Counted from the first letter of the stretch, positions 9,313-17,889 are shown. The stretch: 34,825 nt of DNA from an uncultured Phycisphaerae bacterium (GCA_938005315.1 CALLOB010000056.1:1-34825), one strand, 5' to 3'. Translations and numbers: made by a program. Notes: generated by a model from the sequence alone, not told the origin.

Positions 9313-10794
9313 CTTTTCTTCAAAAACGGCCGTTCGGCGAGATAGTCGAACGGCCTTCTCTTTATCAGGACGAGACTTGCGCCACTCAACAGGCGGTTCG
9401 AACTGACGCACTCCAGGATGGTCCGCCGGGAGGCGAAGTTCGAACCGCGCCAGAGACCTGCGAGGTTCTGGCTGAAGTCGAAGACCGAAAGCGCCAGCCT
9501 GCCGTTCTCCTCGGTGACCGCGCCCGCGCCGTCCAACTGCCGCTCGACCTCCGCCAGTTGCGCCTTGAGTTCCGTGCTCTTGGCGTTGAACGCGGCCTCG
9601 TCCACCAGGCCCTGGAGGAACGCGTTCAGCAGCCGGTCCTGCATGTTGGCCAGTTCCGAGCGCCGCTTGGCCAGGGCCTCGCGCCGCTCGGTCTCGGCCA
9701 CGGTGATGTCGGCGAACATGGCCTCGATGGCGTCCCGGAACCAGGACCGAATGCGCGGCTCCGGGATGCGAATCGTGTCCAGGTCGTCCAGGATGGCGCG
9801 CTCCAGTTCCGGCTCGCGCCAGCGGACGGGCGGGTGGTCGTCGGGCTTGTGGTTGTTTCCGCACTTGTAATATGACGTGCGTGTTGCACCCGCCCTCGCG
9901 CAGTTTGCGGCGGATGTTCTCGCCCGTGATGGCGTACCCGCAGACGGCGCAGCGCAGGACGCCGCCTGAAAGCATGATTTCCGAGTTGCCGGTCCTGCGG
10001 TTCTTGCCCTTCAGGACGTCCTGGCAGGCGTCGAACGTCCGCTGGTCGATAAGAAGGCGGTACTTGCCCCGGTGGACGCCGCCGTTGCGGCGGAGTTCGC
10101 CGATGTAGAAGCGGTTGTTCAGGATGTAGGACAGAGCCGTTCGGTTGAAGCGCGGCGGGCTCGGCCGATACACGTGCCCCTCGGCGGCCAGTTTGTCGGC
10201 CAGGCTTTCGAAGGTATATTGGCCGGTCGAGTAGTGCTCGAAGATGCGGGCCACGGCCTTGGACTCGACCGGGTTAGGCCGGCCCGGCTCGTTCTTGTCG
10301 TCCACGTTGAGGTAGCCGAAGGGCGCGAGGCCCGTGGGCCAGCCTTGGCGGACCTTCTCGTCCATGCCCTTGAGGACCTCGGAGCGGAGGTTGTCCGAGT
10401 AGTACTGCGCCACGGCGGCCATGACGTTGAACGACAGCGCCCCGGCCGCGCCCGAGCCGAACTGGTTTTCCACGAAGGCCAGTTGCACCCCGCAGGCGTC
10501 CTCCAATTCCTGGAGCCGGACGGCGTCGCGCATGTTGCGGCAGACCCGGTCGAGCTTGTGCGACAGGATGGCCTTGATGCCCTCCCTGCGGGCGTTGGTT
10601 CGGACCCACTGGAACATCTCGTTGAAGGCGACCCGCTCCGCGCCGCGCTTGGCCGACTCGGCCACGACGAACTCCCGCAGGACGGTCCAGCCGTTCTTGG
10701 CTGCCCGGTCCCGGCAGGCGCGAAGCTGGGCATCGATGGAGTAGCCCTCGCGCTGCTCCCGCGACGAGACCCGCGCCCAGACGACGACCTTCAT
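9294..10794 (-). pseudogene. Large serine recombinase (integrase), one frameshift
   Basis: Starts at ATG 10794 (MKVVVWARVSSREQREGYS). Ser10 in RVSS is the expected nucleophile of the resolvase domain (about 1-145). A recombinase domain (about 165-265) and a Cys-containing zinc-ribbon region (LRCAVCGYAITGENI) follow. At about 9873 one extra base breaks the frame inside the zinc ribbon. Skipping it restores YYKCGNNHKPDD with the second Cys, then a long coiled coil (ITVAETERREALAKRRSEL) and a C-terminal part ending at 9294. The repaired protein would be about 499 aa, normal for the family. Such enzymes integrate and excise mobile elements. The start overlaps the preceding gene by ATGA. The stop lies inside tRNA-Pro, which marks the insertion site. 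The enzyme is inactive if the shift is real. Confidence 0.9.
9328..9363 (+). terminator. Intrinsic terminator for tRNA-Pro, inside the recombinase 3' end
   Basis: GGCCGTTCG (9328-9336) pairs perfectly with CGAACGGCC (9347-9355) around a 10-nt loop and is followed by TTCTCTTT on the plus strand, 15 nt after the tRNA. The same bases on the minus strand encode the recombinase C-terminus, so one segment serves both. A related hairpin occurs at 19312-19345. Confidence 0.7.
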
Positions 10795-11078
10795 TTCCGC
10801 ATCTCCCGTTTGGCATCCAGGAGCGCCTCTCCGAGCCGCTTGACGTTCCGCAGGATTTCGATGGCGTCGTCCTCGTCCAGCGGCCGTCCGTAGGCCTCCG
10901 ACCAGACCTCGACGGTCTCGGCGAGGAGCGCGTCGGAAATCCACGCTGGGCGCGGCGGGCGCTCCACGGCCGTCCCCGGCCCCTGATCATCAGGCCCGTT
11001 TGCCCGGGGGAATTCAGTCAATTCCGCCGGATTCCGGCGGACTGGCGGGCGGATGCGGGCTGGGCAGGTCACGGTCAT
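10791..11078 (-). CDS. Small protein translationally coupled to the recombinase
   Basis: 95 aa, function not recognised. The C-terminal two thirds is acidic and helical (AWISDALLAETVEVWSEAYG; EDDAIEILRNVKRLGEALL), while the N-terminus is Pro/Arg-rich and may be over-called. Its stop overlaps the recombinase start (ATGA, 10791-10794), so the two are probably made together. Because of that coupling it could be an accessory factor for recombination or its control. That is inference from position only; I see no DNA-binding motif. Confidence 0.65.
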   Translation of the reverse strand: MTVTCPARIRPPVRRNPAELTEFPRANGPDDQGPGTAVERPPRPAWISDALLAETVEVWSEAYGRPLDEDDAIEILRNVKRLGEALLDAKREMRK

Positions 11079-11203
11079 GGGGACGGCCTCCCGCCGCGTC
11101 CCGGCCGTAAGTTATTGCTGAAAAAGCAGTTATTCCGCTTGGCGGCGGCATTGCCCCTGGGCCTCATGTCCCCCCGACATCGAGCGTCGAAAGGAGCGCG
11201 GAC

Positions 11204-11263
11204 ATGCATGTCGAGGAGGTCATTACCCATGCGGACGCTGGCCGCCGCCCGCCGGTGGCTTAA
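11204..11263 (+). CDS. Possible 19-codon leader peptide
   Basis: A very short reading frame (MHVEEVITHADAGRRPPVA) with a good AAAGGAG ribosome site just upstream. It ends 11 nt before the next small gene at 11275. It could be a translated leader for that gene. It is too short to judge by composition. Confidence 0.3.
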   Translation: MHVEEVITHADAGRRPPVA

Positions 11264-11274
11264 CCGGCCACGGC

Positions 11275-11436
11275 ATGAAGCGGTTCGACATGACGGACGC
11301 CGAGCGGGAGCGTCGCGTCGCCGAGTACGCCCGCCAGGTGGCCGAGCACGGCCGCATCACGGCCTGGCTGCCGCCGCCGGGACCGCATGGCCTGAGGGAG
11401 CGCGCGCTGCCGGTCACGCATCCGCACTGGCGTTGA
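11275..11436 (+). CDS. Small basic/acidic helical protein, unknown function
   Basis: 53 aa, beginning MKRFDMTDAERERRVAEYAR and rich in charged residues predicted to form one helix, then a Pro-rich tail ending THPHWR. Function is not recognised. It is on the strand opposite to most of the element and its 3' end overlaps the convergent regulator gene by 23 bases. No clear ribosome site precedes it, so translation may depend on the leader frame at 11204. Small genes like this are common in phage-like elements. Confidence 0.4.
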   Translation: MKRFDMTDAERERRVAEYARQVAEHGRITAWLPPPGPHGLRERALPVTHPHWR

Positions 11437-11854
11437 ACGGTTCGTCGTCCGGTTCACATTCGCCTCCGGCGGTCTCCGTCGTCGCCGACAGCAGCGCCTC
11501 AGCCAGCCGCGTCCCCGCCTCGGTCAGACGCAGGTGCGTCGTCCGCCGCCCGTGCCGCTCGTTCACGCGTTCCAGGAGGCCCATCGCCTCCAGCCGCCTG
11601 TAGTCCCGGCTGAACAGGACCCGCTCGCCGGCCGTGGGAGTCCTTCCGAGCCACCGCTCCGGGTCCGGTCGGACCAGGCCCCGGCGGGCGCGGGCCACGG
11701 CCAGGACGAACCGGCCCCGCTTTGCCGAGGGCATCGAGGCCAGGTCGGCGGCCCCCGCGCCCTCGGCCAGGAGGCGGCCATCCGCCAGGACGGCGGCCAA
11801 GATGAGGCGCTGCCGGGCGGTCAGGTTCACAACTTGGGTTTCCGTGCTGTTCAT
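11414..11854 (-). CDS. Winged-helix (MarR-like) transcriptional regulator
   Basis: 146 aa from ATG 11854, which has a GAGGA site about 10 nt upstream; an open frame continues upstream but is GC-driven. The first half is helical (LTARQRLILAAVLADGRLL). The C-terminal half reads as a winged helix: FSRDYRRLEAMGLLERVNER, then the wing RRTTHLRLTEAGTRLAEALL, the usual ending of MarR/PadR-type regulators. It probably controls element genes, and the iteron-like repeats just upstream (11994-12120) are candidate operators. The acidic tail (ECEPDDEPFNASADA) is unusual. The ligand and targets are unknown. Confidence 0.7.
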   Translation of the reverse strand: MNSTETQVVNLTARQRLILAAVLADGRLLAEGAGAADLASMPSAKRGRFVLAVARARRGLVRPDPERWLGRTPTAGERVLFSRDYRRLEAMGLLERVNERHGRRTTHLRLTEAGTRLAEALLSATTETAGGECEPDDEPFNASADA

Positions 11855-11993
11855 AAAGTAACTGTCCTCAATCGCGCGACCGTTCCCGGCGGCGTCTCGA
11901 AGCGGCCACGGGGCGAAGGAACCGGGCGACGTCGATGGGCGGCGTCCACGAGTTGCCGCACCACACAGGGCAAGTCGGCCACCAGCCCCGTCG

Positions 11994-12120
11994 TGGCCGC
12001 CTTGGCCGTCTTTGGCCAGGTTGGCCACCTTTGCCTCGCAACATGACCAACGTACCCAAAGAAGATCATTACTTGCTCTAAGGGATGAGGTAAGGCGGCC
12101 AAGATGGCCAAGGTGGCCAA
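11994..12120. repeat. Two facing arrays of TTGGCCA-type iterons
   Basis: Left array: TTGGCCG at 12002-12008, TTGGCCA at 12012-12018 and 12021-12027, with TGGCCG at 11994. Right array, inverted: GGCCAA at 12097-12102, TGGCCAA at 12105-12111 and 12114-12120. The closest copies in both arms have a 9-bp period. An AT-richer segment of about 65 bp with GATCATTAC lies between the arms. The position between the regulator and the replication-type ATPase suggests operator sites or a replication origin. Confidence 0.5.
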
Positions 12121-12126
12121 AGATGA

Positions 12127-13293
12127 TCAGGGGGCGCATGGCTGGCCACCTTTCAACCGGCATCGCCACTGCGCGCCCTTACCTTTTTCCTTGTAGACCT
12201 CGGCCACGGCCTTGCGGGCCCGCCGGAACGTACGCTCGCTTATCCCCTCGGCCTTGGCCGCCTTGGAAAGTTCGTCCGAGGCCACGTCCCCGTCGTGAGC
12301 CGTGAGCGTGTCGATAACGAACCTGCGGGCGTCCTCGCGGGCCGTGGAAGCCTGCCCGCCGCCGAGCGCATCGTCGGCCCGAATGACGACAGGCTCGGTC
12401 TCCCACGCGACGCGGGCTGTCTCGCCGACGAATTCCAGGGCGTAGGCCAGGCCGGACTCGTCCGCCCCCAGGTTGTTCTTGACCGGCACGAACAGTCGCC
12501 GACGGCCCGTCTCGTCGTTGTCGTCGCGGACCACGGCCCAGACGGCCCGGGCCGCCGCCACGAAGGCCAGGCTGCCCATCGCCCTGTAGATGGCGGGCAG
12601 CCCGCCCGCCTTGTTCAGGTGCGTGACCGCCAGGACCGCCGCCTTGTGCCGCGCCGCCAGGTCGAAGAGCTTGGCCAGGACGGCCCGCACCTCGGCGTTC
12701 TTATGCGAGTCCGTCTTGCCCAGGTAGGCCGTGAGCGGGTCGATGACTACCAGGCGGCAGTCGGCGGTCGCCCGAATCGCCGCCTCCAGGGCGGGCAGGT
12801 CCTCCGTGAGGTCGAAGTAGTCCTCCCGCGCGCCGCCGCCGACCTGTGGCCGCCGCACCGCCTGGAGGGCCACGACGCGCGACGTGTCGGCCCCGGCGGC
12901 ATCGAGGCGCGGTGGGATGGTATCGGCCAGGTCGTCCTCGGCGCTGAGGAGCACGACGCCGCCGACGGGGTTCGGCACGAGCGGCAGGTCCGGCCAGCAT
13001 TTGCCGCTTGACACGCGGGCGGCCAGGTCCAGCGTGATGAAGGAATGTCCCAGGCCGGGGTCGCCGCATAGGAGCGTGAGCTTGCCCAAGGCGATGCGGC
13101 CGGGCCAAAGCCAGCCAACCGGCTCGGGCCGCACATCGGACAGGAGGACCATCACGGGCACCGGCCTCAGGACGACGGGCGGCGTGGCTGTCGGCGGCGC
13201 GACCGCCTTGCGACGCCCGGCCGGGTCGGGATGCAGCGCCCGCTCAAGGTTGCCCTTCGAAACGGCTCGGCCTTCGTGGCGATGAAGACCCAC
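12127..13293 (-). CDS. RecA/RepA-type AAA ATPase (AAA_25), phage-replication-like
   Basis: 388 aa. The fold matches RepA-like hexameric helicase ATPases of phages and islands: a Walker A-like loop LLCGDPGLGHSFITLDLAA, a Walker B-like strand CRLVVIDPLTAYLG, and AVLAVTHLNKAGG with an RFC-type His. A C-terminal helical domain follows (SDELSKAAKAEGISERTFRRARKAV), probably a helix-turn-helix. The usual Walker A lysine is His (codon CAT), which would normally cripple ATP hydrolysis. The GTG start at 13293 is uncertain: no good ribosome site is visible and a protein-like frame (RLWSGVYGLWVFIATKAEPF) overlaps just upstream, so the N-terminus may be frame-disrupted. Likely role: replication of the element. 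Confidence 0.75.
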   Translation of the reverse strand: MGLHRHEGRAVSKGNLERALHPDPAGRRKAVAPPTATPPVVLRPVPVMVLLSDVRPEPVGWLWPGRIALGKLTLLCGDPGLGHSFITLDLAARVSSGKCWPDLPLVPNPVGGVVLLSAEDDLADTIPPRLDAAGADTSRVVALQAVRRPQVGGGAREDYFDLTEDLPALEAAIRATADCRLVVIDPLTAYLGKTDSHKNAEVRAVLAKLFDLAARHKAAVLAVTHLNKAGGLPAIYRAMGSLAFVAAARAVWAVVRDDNDETGRRRLFVPVKNNLGADESGLAYALEFVGETARVAWETEPVVIRADDALGGGQASTAREDARRFVIDTLTAHDGDVASDELSKAAKAEGISERTFRRARKAVAEVYKEKGKGAQWRCRLKGGQPCAP

Positions 13294-13409
13294 AGGCCAT
13301 AGACCCCGGACCAGAGCCGGCGGGGGACCTCTTCTTGCCGCAGGGGCGGAGCATCGGGCTCCGGTGGGTCGGGTGGCTTGGCGCTAGACCAGTCGAGTCG
13401 AATCGGCTC

Positions 13410-13841
13410 CTAGGCGGCCCACGCGCGAAGTCGCTCCAGCCACGGGGCGAGGCCCTTCTTGACGCCCATCGCCCGGGCGCGAACTGCAGCCAGGCCGCCC
13501 TGCATCGCCCCCCGCAGCAGGGCTGCCCGGCGGTCGGACCAACGGTCGAACCCGAGGTTCGCCTCGCCCCAATAGATGTCGCTGCGGCGCTGGTGCATGC
13601 GGTCCGCAAAGTCGGCCGTCTTCTCCAAGTCGCAGTAGGCGCACCGCTCGGCCCCGATGCGAAAGCCCACGCGGAAGGCTCGCTCCACTTGCGGCGGATT
13701 CTGCGGGTTCCAGCCGGTGAGGTGCTGGCCGTAGGGGTACTTCGCCGTCAGCTCACGCAGCGACAGCGGCCTCGGGAGTGTGGCGACGCTGGCCCCGTCG
13801 CTCATGCCGCGCGGCTTGTCTTCCGTCGTAACAACGCTCAT
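13410..13841 (-). CDS. Phage-element protein of unknown function
   Basis: 143 aa, starting at ATG 13841 with AAGGA just upstream. I do not recognise a family. It has a CAYC pair (RCAYCDLEKTADFADRMHQR), an aromatic/acidic middle (SDIYWGEANLGFDRWSDRR) and a basic C-terminal helix (RARAMGVKKGLAPWLERLRA). It lies 107 nt after the protease/capsid gene on the same strand, so it is probably a late structural or packaging-related gene. Immediately after its stop a further frame looks protein-like (EPIRLDWSSAKPPDPPEPD) but has no ATG, GTG or TTG start. Confidence 0.6.
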   Translation of the reverse strand: MSVVTTEDKPRGMSDGASVATLPRPLSLRELTAKYPYGQHLTGWNPQNPPQVERAFRVGFRIGAERCAYCDLEKTADFADRMHQRRSDIYWGEANLGFDRWSDRRAALLRGAMQGGLAAVRARAMGVKKGLAPWLERLRAWAA

Positions 13842-13948
13842 GGGTCCTTCCGCAACTCGATGGCCTTGTGAACGGACGACCTGGTGACGGGGGAGGCGAA
13901 GGGGCGACGGCCCAGCGCCGGTCCGCCGCCCCTCCCGCTCATGGACGG

Positions 13949-15849
13949 CTACGCTTGCCCCTTGCTCCGCACCGCCGCGCGCGGGTCGCACAACGCCGCG
14001 GCGATGTCGTGGAACACCCGCCACGAGACCGCCAGGCGCTCCACGGTCTGCTCCAGACCGAAGAACTCCACCGTCGGCGTCTGACGCCCGTCCAGGAACG
14101 CGACGATCATCGGGTTGGCCGCCGGCGCGGCGAACAAGTACCAGTGCTTGTCGGACGCCGCCGCGCCGAACTTCGCCGCGTTCGCCAACCGCGGCTCGAC
14201 CTCCAGGTTCACCGCCTGCCGCAGGCTGTTGCCCGTCGGCACATCGACGGCCCTCTGAATGAACTCGCTGTTGAGAAGCGCCCGCGCCGTCGTCTCCAAC
14301 TCCGGCGGCGCCAGGAGCGTGGCGGGCTTGAGGTCCAGGTCGTTGCCCTCCGCGTCCCGCTGGCCCCGCATCAACGCGATGGCCGCGGCCAGGCTGTCGA
14401 AGCCCAGCGCCGAGTCCGCCCCCTCGAGGAGGTTCTTGTTGGCGGTCGAGAAGAACCCGTTGCCGTTGGCCAGCAACACCTCGTACACCAGGTCGGACAG
14501 CGTCCGCATGGCCGCCCGGCCCAGGGCCTGCGCCGTCGTCTGGAACAGCGACAGGTCGTCGTTCACCAGGTCCCGGCGGTCGATGGACAGCATCCGACCG
14601 AACGTGTCGGCCTTGAACGTGGTCACCGACTCGCCCACCGTCCCGTGCTTCAGTTCCCCGCCCGGAGCCACCGGCTCCAGCGGCGTCACGAACGAGGGCC
14701 GGACGGCGAAGTGGTCCCGAAAGTCGCTCACGCTCCGAATCGAACAGAACGCCCGCCACGTCGCGGGCGCCTCGTTGTAGCTGTCCAAGAGCATCTTGTG
14801 TGCCACGTTCGACAGGCGACCGGCAAGCCATAGGTGCTCAAGGCCGCGCGAACCAGGTCCTCCCGTCCGCGCGGCACGTCCCGGCACTGATACGCCAGGG
14901 CCGCCCGGCACAGGTCCAGGACGTGGGTCGCCCCCAGCGCCGAGCCGTGCTCGATCGCCATCGCGCCCAGGGTCTTCTCGCCCAGGGCCGACAGGCCCAT
15001 GTGGTCCAGAAACGCCGCCTCCAGCAGCGTCGCCTGGCCGACCGCCCGGCCCGAGCCCCGCGACGGCGGGAACCACTTCGGACGCGACTCCCGAAGGATG
15101 GTCAGGAGTTGCGCCGTCAGGTCCTGCTCCGTGATGTCCCCGGCCAGGGCCGCCGCCTTCAGTTCCTCCACCCGTGCCTTGTTCTCGCCCCAGCCGCCGC
15201 CGGGAGCCGCGCACGCCGCCTCGATGCGGCGCATCCGCTCCCGCTCGTCCGCCCGAATCGCCTGCTCGCCCGCGTTCATCGCATCCGTGCCTATGCTCGT
15301 TTTCCCTCCGGCCGCCGAGGCGGCAATCGAGACCCGCGTGTCGGCGTCCGCCGCCACCGGCGTAAGCGACACCTCCCGCAACTTGCCCCGCCGCACCAGC
15401 ACAAAGCCGCGCGGCGAGGACAGAACGCGACCGTTCGCCTCCACCTTGCGGTCGGGGGCGACCCGCTCGTGCTCCAGCACCTCCACGCCGAGGCTGGCCT
15501 GAAGAGCAAAGCCCCGCCGGGCCGGTTCCGCCACCTGCCGGGCCGCCTCGCCCGCCCCGCTCAGGACGCCCGTCACGAGGAGCCTGCCTTCGACGACCCT
15601 GGCCTCGCCGTGGCCCACCACGCCGCTCACCCGCGCGTCGTGGTCGGCCAGAAGCGGCACCTGACCCGAAACGTCCAGGCCGTCCAGGGCGACCACGGTG
15701 TCGCCCCAGTGCGGCACGCGCATCAAGTTGCCCGAGTAAGCCAGGACCTCGATGCGCGGCCCGGCGTCCGCCGTCTCCGACCGGGCCTGGAGGACCGAGA
15801 CTCCCTCGGCCGCAAGAAGCACGTCGCCCGTGTTCGTCGTCGTGGTCAT
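13949..15849 (-). pseudogene. Fused prohead protease / major capsid protein, one frameshift
   Basis: Starts at ATG 15849 with a perfect AAAGGAGG site; its first codon overlaps the previous gene (ATGA). The N-terminal part reads as a HK97/Mu-type prohead protease (VALDGLDVSGQVPLLADHD; GEARVVEGRLLVTGVLS; FALQASLGVEV). A helical linker follows, with ADERERMRRIEAACAAPGG. At about 14820, inside CCGGTC, the frame is lost: adding one G gives GLPGRLSNVAHKMLLDSYNE. The capsid part then continues (ATWRAFCSIRSVSDFRDHF; LVNDDLSLFQTTAQALGRA) to 13949. The repaired length is about 632 aa. Fusions of maturation protease with capsid are known in tailed phages. In its present form only the protease part would be made. 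No portal, terminase or tail gene is in the window. Confidence 0.82.
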
Positions 15850-16386
15850 GCTCGCGCCTCCTTTCGCGCCGCCGCCTCGCGGACCTTGCGCTTCCACTCG
15901 GCCGTCTCCGCGGCCGTCATCGGCCGATACCGCGCCGTCGCACGAACGCCCGCGCCCGCAGCGCCCGGCACCACTTCCACCACCAGCAAGTCGGCCGAGA
16001 CGACCTCGGGATGCTCGGCCAGGGCCTGACGCCGCGCCCGCTCGTCCTGGGCCGGGTCCAGGTTCAAGACCTGCCGCATCACCGTCCCCGGCGTGTAGCA
16101 CCCCTCGGCGTCCAGGACCTCCGCCGCCCGGTCGATGTCCTCACGCCTCCACTTGCGCCTGTGGCCATCGCCGCCCGGGGGACGAAATCGCGCCCTTCTC
16201 GATGAGGTAGTCCAGGACGGCCTCCGTCGCTTCCAGCCCCCGCGTCCTGAGTTCCACCACCGCCTGGCCCGTGCTCTTGGGGTACTCGGCCTCAAGCAGC
16301 CCTCGCCGCTCCTCGGCGTCGGCCTCCCCCGGTCCCAGGAGGAACAGTTCCTCGAAGTCCCCGCGTTCCATCGCGTACCGCAGCAT
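15846..16386 (-). pseudogene. Element gene upstream of the capsid gene, one frameshift
   Basis: The first part (from ATG 16386, preceded by AAAGGAG) reads MLRYAMERGDFEELFLLG and VVELRTRGLEATEAVLDYLI. The second part, in another frame, reads HRRKWRREDIDRAAEVLDAE, GCYTPGTVMRQVLNLDPAQD and a basic tail. Removing one G from the GGG at about 16174-16176 joins them as ISSPGGDGHRRKW, giving about 178 aa. Function is not recognised. Its stop overlaps the protease/capsid start by ATGA, so it belongs to the same transcript. It could instead be two overlapping genes, but no good start exists for the second. Confidence 0.55.
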
Positions 16387-16666
16387 GTTCCGCACTCCTT
16401 TCCGCGTGCTCGTCGGCGGCTCACACTCCGCCTACTGCATACATACCCGGCCGACCGGCAAGATGACGGACGACCGCCCGAATCTCCGCCTCCTACCCGT
16501 AAAAGGCCCCTCGACGGCCCTGGAGCGAGACAGGAATCCCCGCCGCGCGCCGCCGTCCGTCCGCCGGCCCTGCGGCGGAAACTCCGCCCCCTCCACCCAC
16601 CTACTTCTGCGGCAGGGGCGATTTTGTTGCAGGGATTCCTGGAAAAAGCGGCGGGACAGGACAAGG
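16387..16666. other. Gap within the element
   Basis: About 280 bases between the last structural-type gene and the vsr remnant. A plus-strand frame from about 16462 (MTDDRPNLRLLPVKGP) is weakly protein-like at first and then becomes Arg/Pro-rich. I do not call it a gene. The promoter for the minus-strand late genes should lie here. Confidence 0.4.
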
Positions 16667-16810
16667 CTACGAGTCGAGGAACCGCTTCAAGCGAGCGGCC
16701 AGGGCGGGCAACTCATTGGGTTCGAGTTGGCACTCCCACACGACAAGGACGCACGGACCGAAAGGACGGAGCTTGGGACAGTGCTGCCTGGCGCGGCGGC
16801 CCGTCTGAAG
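16667..16810 (-). pseudogene. vsr (very short patch repair endonuclease) C-terminal remnant
   Basis: About 45 codons ending at 16667 read CVLVVWECQLEPNELPALAA then RLKRFLDS. The VLVVWECQL strand followed by an LAxRLxxFL helix is the characteristic C-terminus of Vsr endonucleases, which repair T:G mismatches produced by deamination of m5C. The metal-binding N-terminal two thirds is absent; the sequence upstream is unrelated and leads into the divergent methyltransferase promoter. It is therefore a dead fragment, and suggests that an m5C-type restriction-modification system once lay here. Confidence 0.55.
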
Positions 16811-16908
16811 GCCACGGATTATTCGTTGCTGTTTTGGTCGCCGAGGTGATAGACTACCGGCGGCTTGACGGGCCACGGAGCGGTGGGCCAGAGAAGGATG
16901 CACAAGCG

Positions 16909-17814
16909 ATGGCAAGCGAAACGGACGTGACGCTCGACGTTTACTTTGGCGACAACCTGGGTATCTTGAAGCAGTTTCCGCCCGGCTCGTTCGAGCTGAT
17001 ATACATCGACCCGCCCTTCAACACCGGCAAGGTTCAGGCACGGACCCAGATTCAGACCGTGCGAGACGACGACGGCGACCGGGTAGGGTTCAAGGGCAAT
17101 CGGTATCGCACCGTCCGCATCGGAGCCAAGGCGTATCTGGACTCGTTCGATGACTACATGGGCTTCCTCGAGCCGCGGCTCCATGAGGCCTACCGGCTGC
17201 TCGCGCCGACCGGCTCGTTCTTCTTTCACATTGACTATCGCGAGGTCCACTACTGCAAGGTCCTGCTGGACGGCATATTCGGGCGCGACTCTTTCATGAA
17301 CGAGATCATCTGGGCGTATGACTACGGCGCCCGTTCAAAGCGACGTTGGTCGGCCAAGCACGACAACATCCTCTGGTACGCCAAGGACCCCGAGAACTAC
17401 ACGTATCGGTATGACGAGATTGACCGTATTCCATATATGGCTCCGGGGCTGGTAGGGCCCGAGAAGGCCGAGAGAGGGAAGACGCCCACGGACGTGTGGT
17501 GGAACACCATCGTCAGCCCGACCGGCAAGGAGAAGACGGGGTATCCGACGCAGAAGCCGCTTTCGATCATCGGCCGCCTCGTGAAGGTCCATTCCAACCC
17601 AGGGGACCATCTCCTCGATTTCTTCGCCGGCAGCGGGACTCTTGGCGAAGCCGCTGTTCGACAGGGACGCTCCGCGGTCCTCATCGACAACAACCCTGAA
17701 GCGATGGAAGTCATGGTCAAACGACTCGCGTTCGCCAGGCCAAGGTTCCACAACTACACGCCGCCGGCCGAGCTTCAGGCACGTCTGGCCCAGGAGGCCG
17801 GGCTTTTGGCGTAG
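16909..17814 (+). CDS. DNA methyltransferase, beta-class (N6-adenine or N4-cytosine)
   Basis: 301 aa. The catalytic motif IDPPFNTG is at 33-40 (DPPF at 34-37) and comes before the SAM-binding motif DFFAGSGT at 237-244; this IV-then-I order defines the beta class. Supporting motifs include FFFHIDYREVHYCKVLLD and the KTGYPTQKPLSIIGRLV stretch just before motif I. The target-recognition part is the middle region, about 60-220, so specificity cannot be told. ATG 16909 is chosen because homology begins there, with GAAGGA about 11 nt upstream. It is followed, after gaps of 75 and 3 nt, by two nuclease-like proteins on the same strand, which suggests a restriction-modification or defence cassette. 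Confidence 0.9.
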   Translation: MASETDVTLDVYFGDNLGILKQFPPGSFELIYIDPPFNTGKVQARTQIQTVRDDDGDRVGFKGNRYRTVRIGAKAYLDSFDDYMGFLEPRLHEAYRLLAPTGSFFFHIDYREVHYCKVLLDGIFGRDSFMNEIIWAYDYGARSKRRWSAKHDNILWYAKDPENYTYRYDEIDRIPYMAPGLVGPEKAERGKTPTDVWWNTIVSPTGKEKTGYPTQKPLSIIGRLVKVHSNPGDHLLDFFAGSGTLGEAAVRQGRSAVLIDNNPEAMEVMVKRLAFARPRFHNYTPPAELQARLAQEAGLLA

Positions 17815-17889
17815 ACCGCAACAAGGCCCCAGGTCGCAGCTCGCACGCGTTCTGACTTGATCATGCATTACCAGCATTCGTGAGGCCAG

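Noticed and set aside
8701-10944. 747-codon minus-strand open frame
   Set aside because: It is the serine recombinase reading continued past its frameshift; the part after about 9873 is not protein-like and runs through the tRNA gene.
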